Source: Bolinopsis microptera (taxonomy: Eukaryota > Ctenophora > Tentaculata > Lobata > Bolinopsidae). Taken from it: 64,000 nucleotides of DNA. The notes beneath the pieces are model-generated. The model did no database searches, had not been told where the DNA came from, and was given only the letters and a program-made list of their open reading frames with translations. Below are positions 34,267-42,607 of this stretch, one piece after another; the stretch's first letter is position 1, and every line of letters begins with the position of its first letter. The position numbers were made by a program, and so were the translations under genes. The stretch is from the NCBI RefSeq assembly GCF_026151205.1, contig NC_087072.1:5070084-5134083 (forward strand), given 5' to 3'.

Positions 34267-34351
34267 TTACTGGGCAACGCTCAGCCTGTCATTCCGCCTA
34301 ATCTCTATTCTGTGTTTTTGAGCATGATAGCGGCCTGAGGTCCCCAGGTAA
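34267..34351. mobile_element. 85-bp TTAC...GTAA mini-element, copy 1
   Basis: Begins TTACTGGG and ends CCAGGTAA. It matches the nested element at 35306-35383 (shared GCTCAGCCTGTCATTCCGCC). The flanks GAGTCC recur on both sides (34261-34266; GGGAGTCC after the element), an imperfect target duplication. Confidence 0.65.
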
Positions 34352-34488
34352 GGGAGTCCAAGTATCTGTTGAGTATTCTGGATACAGTGGTATTTAAACA
34401 AGTTTTGTAGCGTTAGGATTTATAGCATTTTTGCTTTTTTTAATTTGGGATTGTGTGCTCCTTTCCAAAGTGTTAATGGTTTTATTAA

Positions 34489-34692
34489 AACTAGCAGGAA
34501 CCCGTATAACCCTAAAATGGTGTCAAGACTCAAGAGACTAAAATAATTATATTATTTATTTAATTCGCGTTTTTGACACCACTTGGGGGTCCAAATTTGG
34601 GGCTCTAAAACTTCCATTCCTTGGCCAATTTTTTATTTTTTTCATGCTGATTTGGAGCATGGAGGCCATTAAAACATTTGGCCCAATTTTTT
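34489..34692 (+). repeat. Dispersed repeat, copy 1 (inverted partner near 63.7 kb)
   Basis: It shares ACTAGCAGG, ACCCGTATAA, GGTGTCAAGACTCAAGA, GACACCACTTGGGGGTCC and TTCATGCTGATTTGGAG in order with the reverse complement of 63645-63832. No ORF. A non-autonomous element is likely; one end is probably ACTAGCAGG. Confidence 0.75.
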
Positions 34693-34731
34693 GAGGATTA
34701 CTCCGGCGCATGCCACTTTCACATAGCAATG

Positions 34732-34795
34732 TGTTGTATCACGTTGCGACCTCCACGGTCGTTTCACTACTTTATCGTCCTGACGATACAGGGGG
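34732..34795 (+). repeat. Short repeat matching 36570-36632 inverted
   Basis: GTATCACGTTGCGACC...GGTCGTTTCACTA...GACGATAC corresponds, with substitutions, to the reverse complement of 36570-36632. Confidence 0.6.
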
Positions 34796-34799
34796 AGCA

Positions 34800-34910
34800 T
34801 TGACCATTGTTAATGATCTGGCCCGGCGCGCGCTACTTCGTAGCTCTTGCCATCGAGAAGAAAGCGGCGCGCGCTACTTCGAAAAAATTTAGACGAGTAA
34901 CATCCGTCAA
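34800..34910 (-). mobile_element. TTGAC-ended GC-rich mini-element, copy A
   Basis: 111 bp, TTGACCATTGTT at one end and AACATCCGTCAA at the other. The core has two GGCGCGCGCTACTTCG blocks. GGGGAGCA precedes it and GGGGAGCC follows (7 of 8 identical target duplication). It is inverted relative to copies B and C. Confidence 0.8.
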
Positions 34911-35216
34911 GGGGAGCCGCGCACTTCATGCGCGGCGGGTCGTACAACGTATGACAAGCCATGTGTCTACGCAAACTGCGTGACGCACAATTGTTCATTG
35001 TTTCACAAGCCGGTTCGGCGGAGTTGCGCGCTACTGCAAGCGAAAAGGCTTTGGTTAGAGCAACAAGCTACTTTGTTGATTGACGATGTCAATCCGTCGA
35101 GATTGTTGCTCTGCTTCGCAACTTTTGGCACCAAAATTAAAATATTTGAAGCACAACATTTTTCGAAAATTTGTTAAAATTTGTCTCGATGAGCTGATTA
35201 CGATGCCATAATAACT

Positions 35217-35424
35217 TTGACGGATATTACTCGTCTAAATTTCTTCGAAGTAGCGCGCGCCGCTTTCTTTTCGATGGCAAGTGCTTCGAAGTGCTTCGAA
35301 GTAGCTTACTGGGCCGCGCTCAGCCTGTCATTCCGCCAAATCTATTATGTTAATGAACATAATAGCCTGGGGTCCTCAGGTAACGAAGTAGCGCGCGCCG
35401 GGCCTGATCATTAACAATGGTCAA
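35217..35424 (+). mobile_element. TTGAC-ended GC-rich mini-element, copy B (with nested insertion)
   Basis: Starts TTGACGGATATTACTCG and ends AACAATGGTCAA. It is flanked by TAATAACT (35209-35216 and 35425-35432). It is longer than copies A and C because it contains the 78-bp TTAC...GTAA element at 35306-35383. Confidence 0.85.
35306..35383 (+). mobile_element. 78-bp TTAC...GTAA mini-element nested in copy B
   Basis: CGAAGTAGC, a perfect 9-bp direct repeat, flanks it at 35297-35305 and 35384-35392. Its ends are TTACTGGG and CAGGTAA, and its body matches 34267-34351. A 9-bp duplication fits Mutator-like elements. Confidence 0.85.
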
Positions 35425-35728
35425 TAATAACTGAAAATGTGAAAGTTATAGGCCAAAATCCAAAAATGGCAAGATGTGCGCTGAGTTGGACTCGTCAACG
35501 CAGTATAGCCATAGCACATAGGAACGAATATTTTACGGGCATCATCCGTTAAATCCCTATGCGCGGCGCTCTGTTCGAGCTTATTGTACTAGACCGGAGT
35601 AAGTGAGATGTGAGAGAAGCGAGCAAATGTGAAGAGACTCTGACTAGCAATGTGCAATGAGCAAGCTAGGTAATCAGTAATACTGAACTGCTATTTCATA
35701 TTTCTATTTTATTTTGCAACACAAAGAG

Positions 35729-35852
35729 TTGACGGATGTTACTCGTCTAAATTTCTTCGAAGTAGCGCGCGCCGCTTTCTTCTCGAAATGTTGGCCCGAC
35801 GGCACGAGCTACGAAGTAGCGCGCGGTGGGCCAGATCATTAACAATGGTCAA
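35729..35852 (+). mobile_element. TTGAC-ended GC-rich mini-element, copy C
   Basis: 124 bp, TTGACGGATGTT to AACAATGGTCAA, with GAAGTAGCGCGCGCCGC inside. CACAAAGAG at 35720-35728 and 35853-35861 is a perfect 9-bp target duplication. No coding capacity. Confidence 0.88.
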
Positions 35853-36372
35853 CACAAAGAGAAACATCTTTTGTTTTTGTTTTAAACATTTAATCGTAAT
35901 TGGTATTTCATATCAACAATAAGCGACTGTTATCGCATCACGCATATTGTCATTGATCAAGCAATCTTAAATAAACACGGATACTCATCTGAAATTATTT
36001 TCGCTTCCACTAAATCGCTCGCCCAAATTTAAAAAAGATCTTGTGAAAAGGCCCCAAAGTGTGAAAGTGACTTCATTCGATGTATTGTTCAACGTTGCTC
36101 TATCCAGAGCCCTTGCGCTTGCAGTAGCGCGCGCCCGCCTCACGGCCCGCCTCTTGACTTGTGAAACAAGCGCGCCCGAAGTGGCGCGAAAGCACATGGT
36201 TAGGTGAATGTTCAACGCTGATTCCGAATAATCTCCTCCCCCCATCACACATGATGTAGGGTAAAAATGCTCATCTTAAAGTTACGGTGTACGAGCAAAA
36301 TTTGTTTTGGTAATGTGACAACTGTGATACTAATATTAGAAAAACTTGTAGGTTTATAAGTATAACCTACCA

Positions 36373-36452
36373 GGACGCGCGCCGAGTTGTGAGTTGGACT
36401 CGTCGACGGTCCTGATATTTGAAACAAATATTTTACGAGTATCACCCGTTAA
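36373..36452 (+). repeat. Repeat shared with 35478-35556
   Basis: GAGTTGGACTCGTC and ATATTTTACG.G.ATCA.CCGTTAAA occur in the same order near 35478-35556 and here, with a variable middle. Confidence 0.6.
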
Positions 36453-36549
36453 AGAAAAACGCAATTCAAATTCGATTGTGTAGGCGCCAGGGTTAGGGTT
36501 GTATTTCGCTTTGGGACTGTGGTTAAAGGGTTGTCATACGTTGTAGACC

Positions 36550-36632
36550 TGCTGCGCACGAGTGCGCAGCTGTATCGTGGCTTTCGCCACGATACACTTA
36601 GTGAAACGACAATGGGGGTCACGACGTGATAC
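36550..36632 (-). repeat. Two perfect hairpins plus repeat partner of 34732-34795
   Basis: CTGCGCAC-GA-GTGCGCAG is followed by TGTATCGTGGC-TTTC-GCCACGATACA, an 11-bp perfect stem with a 4-base loop. The right part matches 34732-34795 inverted. It looks like the terminal hairpin of a small element. Confidence 0.65.
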
Positions 36633-37152
36633 AAGGTAAGGGTTACGGACTTAGAGTTTATGTAAATCCATTTTGTTTGGCAGCCAAACCGTAAAAACCC
36701 AAAGTCACTTGATAATTGTTGGGCGAGCAAAATAATATTAATAAGAGCCAATCACAAATCACTGTACACCACACAACATGGAACTTCAAAATTCGAGATT
36801 TTTCTAAAAGGGTCACCCCCTCAGGAAAGTCTGATCAAAGACCCGAAAATGAGCCAAAAAAGAGAAGGGGTCCTTTGGCGTGTTCAAAAGTTCATACGGC
36901 CACCTGACCATGATGATTAACAAGACTTTTAGTTGCAGGTAACGGTTGAAGACCTCTCTGTTGTACCACTGTGTTATCTCTGTTTTCACTACTATTATAC
37001 ACTGCACCGCCTACAAAAGGAGGGACTTTTCAATTAACTGTCTCAATCGGTACAATTATAAAAACAATTTTGAGTTTGTAACGTTCTCAATTCTCATGCT
37101 ACAATAAAATGACTAATAAACAGTCTTAGAATCATCTGAGTGGAAGACTATT

Positions 37153-39753
37153 TTAAACCACACTGTTATCACAGAAAATCTTACGTCTGTTCCCTCTGTT
37201 GAAGTTTGACGTCCAGGTCCGTAACCATCTGTTGGGGTAAATGATCTCCCGCCAGTGTTTCCAACACATAACGTTGCTGATCGAAGTTATCACTACTTGT
37301 ATATCCAGGGCTAGCTGCTGACTCGACAGTTCCACTCCCAATCTACAGGAAATGGTTATATAAAGTGTGGGTGGACTTATTCCTCATGCTTGAGATAAAA
37401 AAAATCGGATCACCATAAGGGGTCGTTCACATATTATTACGTAATCAGCCGAGGGGGGGGGGGGGGGGGGGGAGGGTTCCAAATGATTACGCTAGTATAG
37501 TTTTAACACAATAGCTATGTGTAAACAGTAAAACTGATTACGGGGGGGGGGGGGGGGGGGGGGGGGTAAAATTGCCAAAAAATTGATTACGTAATATGTG
37601 AACGACCCCATCATAGATCATACCCATACATCAATATATCAAGAGTTCGCCAAATTTTCACAACTTTAAGCTGTAGAATTTTTTGTTTTCTTGAGTTTTC
37701 TTAATGATACAAAAACATACATATGTAGCTCACTTTTTTAAAACCACGTATATGGCAATACAGATGACGTCAGCGGCTATCACCACTCCGGTGATGATAG
37801 CGAGTTTTTTTATCAGGGCATGATCCAGGTCCTTGATTGACTTGAAGTGAGCTCGGTGTTCCCCACGATTACCCTTCACTTCCATTATGTGTCCTGGTAT
37901 AATACATATTAGTTCAGTGCCAGTGGACATAATATGACAGTAACAACAATGGCACATAATATCAAGAATTAAATAACTTATTGCGACATATATGTAGATA
38001 TTTAAAGATATCAATTTGTGAATTATGAGTTTTTCGGTAGCCTACTCACCGGCATTGTTAGCCTGAGTTGCCATGTTTTCTCGGAGTGGTTTCATGAAGA
38101 GGTACATTAGGATACAGTGTAGCGCTACTATGCACACCAGTCCCAGTGAGCGGAATATCAAGCTGAAACTGTTTCAAATGTAACACAATTAATCGTTATT
38201 GAAATGGCTATCACCCAATCGAACATATTCCACTCGACGTCAATACAAGTACAACATGGTGATTGGTGTCAGGATTGAAATAAGACTAGGGATAGTGGAT
38301 ATAGACTATAGATAAGAGTGGCCAGTCAAGGTGACTAAAAGAGTTTCAATTTTACATTCATCATACTCATTGGTCGTTTTATTTGACTTAGTTGGGGGGG
38401 GGGGGGGGGGGGGGTGTTCACTACACTTTTTTACACCTTAAATTACACTTAACCAAATCATCTTCTCAAAATCTTCTTTTTTTCTATTCTATATTCTCCA
38501 TCAGTCTTCACATAGTACATTTCCAAAGGCAAAACAGGGGTAAAGCATACCTTTGATGAGACAAAAATTTCACTTTTACACACTTTTAAGGCTGTTTTAC
38601 ACTACATTTTTGCCTATTTTAAGTATGGTGTAAAAATTGTAGAGAACCCCCCCCCCTCGCCACTTATTATCACAGAAAGAAATGTCCCAAAATATCTGTT
38701 AGCAAGAATATATTCACTCCAGTAGTTGTGTACCACAAACCTGCTTGATTTTCCAGATTTGCAAAACCCGTTCTCTATCTTGTACTCCATGATATCAAGG
38801 TTCGGCGTGAAGTAGAGAATTATGAAGAAAACCACGAGACCAGCAAATAAAACTGAAAACAGTTGTGTCAAAATTAATATCATATTTGCATTTAACTTCA
38901 AGATTGGCTTGACTTTCAAAGGCGATGGATCATTATTGTTAACTCTAACACCTCATACACTTAATCCTTATTCCCATTAAACAGTTCCACACATAATGAT
39001 TGCACTAAGTCACAAAATGAAGTTCCCCTACTCACACAGGGCGGGTAAGATAATGTAAGAACTGAGAAAGAGCACGAATTTAGAAGCAGTTCTCTTGATC
39101 ATGTTGAGTTGGTAGAAAAACCTCTGTCTGGACCACAGTAAGACAGTTACCGGTGTCATACACAGAGGGTACAGGATCACCGATATCTGCATGGGAATTG
39201 GGAATGAGTGGGTAAATATCAAAAATCAATCTTGAAACGAAATTAACTTTCTCCTTTAGTACTTTTAGTAGTGGTTGAACATTAAAACAGACTCACCCCA
39301 CGCCAAGTTTTGCAGGTCTCTTCAGAAGTGCCGGCCACTTTGGAGCCCCACAAGTTAATAACCAGCTGGGTATCAGTCAGGAAGAAGGAGGCCATTACCA
39401 GAGCGTACATTGCAGCGTTTCGCTTGTCAACCTTCTTTCCTCTGAGAAGATCAGTCTATGTTAAAAACTGGAACAATCCTGTAAACAGGAGAGACTTCGT
39501 CTGCCAATTTATCAGTCAATTTTGGTCCGTTATTATGCAACATCGCTAGAGTCACCGTTACACTACGTATTGAGATTTGAGGGAAAAAAGGCAACGAAAC
39601 GTAAGACTCGTGAAAACAAACACAAGATAAAACTATAAATAGCACTAATAACCTGAGTCTCCTGCCGAAGAAGAAGATTGCACATTGCACCAGGAGTGTA
39701 AAAATGTAAACCATCAGGAGCACCCTGATAGTTAGGAATACTTGCTGCCACAT
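37153..39753 (-). CDS. Unrecognised seven-transmembrane protein (7 exons, 323 aa)
   Basis: Exons (minus) 39653-39753, 39297-39441, 39036-39186, 38741-38852, 38050-38162, 37734-37893 and 37153-37342 join with consistent phases (2,0,1,2,1,2) into 324 codons with stop. About seven hydrophobic helices: VLLMVYIFTLLVQCAIFFF; MYALVMASFFLTDTQLVI; VILYPLCMTPVTVLLW; the exon 3/4 helix FVLFLSSYIILPALC...GLVVFFIILYF; LGLVCIVALHCILMYLF; LAIITGVVIAADVICIAIYVV; LDIQVVITSISNVMC. Loops carry basic runs (RRLRGKKVDKR, SRQRFFYQ) and the tail is basic (HWREIIYPNRWLR), so an outside N-terminus and receptor-like topology are plausible. I see no DRY or NPxxY motif and cannot place the family. Two G-run foldback elements sit in introns 4 and 6. 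Confidence 0.75.
37419..37609. mobile_element. 191-bp inverted-repeat element with two internal G runs
   Basis: GGGGTCGTTCACATATTA and its inverse TAATATGTGAACGACCCC end the element, next to ATTACGTAATCA in both orientations. Inside are G runs of 20 (37453-37472) and 25 (37542-37566). No clear target duplication. It lies in intron 6 of the 7TM gene. Confidence 0.75.
38394..38656. mobile_element. 263-bp inverted-repeat element ending in G and C runs
   Basis: Begins with 21 G then TGTTCACTACACTTTTTTAC, and ends with GTAAAAATTGTAGAGAA then 10 C, an imperfect inverted repeat. No obvious target duplication. It lies in intron 4 of the 7TM gene. Confidence 0.65.
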
Positions 39754-41679
39754 TCTCTAATCTACATCTGAATAATCTGACTGCTTTCTTCTATCCAGGG
39801 TATCCACTATCCAATGTACATCCAGAAATCAACTGAAAGTTTTCAGCGTCCACTCCGAAACACAAATATTAGATAAAATGCGGAAAAGACAAACTCTGTA
39901 TGTGTTACAAGAAAAATTTCCAAAGAAAACTATTCGCGACAAATACAAAGTGGTGGTGTAGATGGTGTCCCAGGATTATCGTCACGTGAAGGGTCAACTC
40001 GAGCTACTCAATATACGAATTTGCGACATCGAGATGCCCAATTTCAAAATGTCAAGAATTCAGACAACGGTATCATTGAGTAAAAGTAAATAGTAATAGT
40101 TATTGACTATTGTTCAAGGAATAGACGATTACACGGGTCAGATTTCTCAAGAAAAATAGAGGGCAAAAAAATAAATACTGATATTTGCAGTTGCACTACC
40201 GTTAAATATCTTTAAAATCTGTCTATGTATAAATTACTACGTCGTGTTCTAATATTTCAAATATAAAATACATTCTTTCAATGCGAAGGACCTAAGATGA
40301 GAAGTACGTACGGTACCCGGCTTAAAGTACGTACGGTACAACCTTTCCTAAAGGTACGAACCGTACCTTTCCTCTTGAGGTACAAAATGGGAAACGTTTT
40401 AATTTTGTATTTTATCTATTCAACTTCAAGTTGCTGAATTAGGCAAAATATTGTGAAAGTCGACACAGCAGCAAAGGAATATGGGTGACGAACGTATAAT
40501 ACTGCATAAAACTAATAGCTTATTTCGTAATCTCGTGATTAAGCAAATGCTGTAGACTGCCATGCCAGCGTCATGGCAGTTAAATATTTCAGAACAGAGT
40601 AAAAATTTCAGAACAGCAGACAATTTTTAACAAATTTTGCTAAATTGTGGCTTTTGTACCTTCTGGTTCAGTTTAAAGGTACTTGCCGTACAGCCATTTT
40701 TAAAGGTACGTACCGCACGTACTTCTCTTCTTAGTCAGATCCGAAAGTGTTTCACATTATATGGAAATTTTAACTTCCAAAAAATATTTTTTTTAAATGG
40801 AGCAAAAGGATCTAGATTGCAGTGCCGGAATTCCAAAATTGTGAGGCCATAAAGCGAAATGTGAAATTTTTTATCACAGCACACAGATTTTATCTGTGAA
40901 GATAAAATGGCACGCAAAATCGCAAATGTTCATCCAAGCAACGGTCCATTTAAGTGTAGTTTCTAATAAATAGATTTCAACATGATCGTTATAATTGCAG
41001 AGCAGGGACAGGTGTGAGTTGTGACTGGTTGGTGATTGAGAGGAGTAATTATCCCAGTTATCGTCTTCCTAACACTTCTCCTCGTCGCATTGCTTCAAAC
41101 TGCCTGAAATAACACAAATATTAGTGATGGGAAATTTGATCAAAACATAAGAAAACACTGCCCTGATTCGTTGCTTTTTGTAAGTCTCCCAACACAGCAG
41201 GAGAAGTGTTAGGGTGAGGTTGCCACTTGTATTGAATAAAATAGTAATATATTCTTGTGCTGTTTTTATACAGTTAGTTTTCTAGACAAGGAAATTTATT
41301 TGTCGACCATTAACAGCTACCTTTTTTACAGTGACCAAGCTTTACCTACTATTATTGCAGCTCCCGGAAATGGAGGCGCAGTGTTTCATTATATAAATAC
41401 GAGGGTAAACTGCGAGTCTGTGTGGTTCAATAGATAAACTGCAAGGTAATGTGGAAATATGAAGGAGAAAACTTGCTAGCTGTTTGAGTTCATCCGTAGT
41501 TTGAGCGATTAACTCTCAGATAGGTTTGATGCACTGATGGACAGAATTGATGTAGATTTAAAAAATATTCATAGGTTTTCGTTAAGGATACAACTGTTTA
41601 AACATCATGAATTGTGGTAGGTAAAACCAGTAGAAGGCATGGCACCACTCCAGTCTCCAACCCTAGTAATAGTTAACTA
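39754..41679. other. Upstream of the 7TM gene, no firm gene
   Basis: Contains the palindromic element at 40292-40734. A short plus-strand frame near 40999-41106 (CDWLVIERSNYPSYRLPN, ending TAA) follows a TTGCAG acceptor-like site and could be a last exon, but nothing upstream connects to it. Confidence 0.35.
40292..40734. repeat. 443-bp element with CTAAGAWGAGAAGTACGT inverted ends
   Basis: CTAAGATGAGAAGTACGTAC opens and GTACTTCTCTTCTTAG closes the segment. GTACGTACGGTACC-like words repeat inside both arms (near 40304, 40327, 40350, 40680, 40706). No ORF; target duplication not found. Confidence 0.7.
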
Positions 41680-42140
41680 ATGATGAGACCATACGGCTTA
41701 CCCTTCGTCCGTCTGAGCAATCCTACATCTGGTCCCTTTAACAGAGCCCTAGTGAGCCAGGGAGAGGACCTCCTCAACACACCTCTGTATTGTACCCTAT
41801 CACACTATGTGTTGTAGCTATGAAGACTCAAGATGGGCCCTGTTATTCACGTTTTAACTGCTTCATTTAAACAGTTGACCGCACCCATAGAATAGCAGAC
41901 CCACAATGCAGGACTATAAACTGGTTCCAGTAACACGTTATTGGTACTGGTAGTGGAGTGAGACCAGTTAGGAGGAGAGCCGTCACCCCACTAGACATAT
42001 TACCACCTCAGATCCCTTCTCCACAAAGAGTAACGCCTCCCCCAAAATGTGAGTACCCCCCCCCCCACATCTCGGAAATGTCCTCCTCTGATCTGTGCAG
42101 GAAGCTGCATTGTTATTCCCCTAAAACATACAATGCTATT
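41680..42140 (+). other. Possible small exons of an unrecognised gene
   Basis: A 45-codon ATG frame (41680-41817, starting MMRPYGLPFVRLSNP) and a proline-rich frame (41958-42140, VRPVRRRAVTPLDILPPQIP, with GTGAGT near 42050) look more protein-like than chance. I could not join them in frame, so this is a lead rather than a gene call. Confidence 0.2.
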
Positions 42141-42607
42141 TAGAGAGCCCCAGTGACCCTGATAGCGACACACAGCTTTAACACCAGTTGTTTAGTGAGT
42201 TTGTTTTGCAGGGTGCACATCGTTTCCATGAGGGGAACTCCTTTTTTGTTGGCAGGAACATATTACTTTGAGAACAGTAGCCATCGTCGTTATTTATTTG
42301 TTTACTGCTATAATGTTTAGTCCTACAAGTTAATCTTGAAAGCAAATTATGCACACTCAGTTTTAAATTCTTCTTGAGTTGTAAAATTCTCAGAGGGAAA
42401 ACAACTCGTAGGTGAACGAGTAAATATTCTAGTAATCTCAAATTGATTTGTTTACTTTCAGCTTTAGATTTTGCTTTAAATACAATGATCATTGTGAGTC
42501 AATAACAATGAATAAGATCAAGAAATACCCAAGTTTTGTGGAGTTTTCTTCTTAAATGATGAATAATTAACATAATATATTATATAATAGGATAAAACGT
42601 GATACAT

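Noticed and set aside
42599-42607. Receptor start at 42599
   Set aside because: That codon is GTG; the first ATG in frame is 42608 and begins a good signal peptide.
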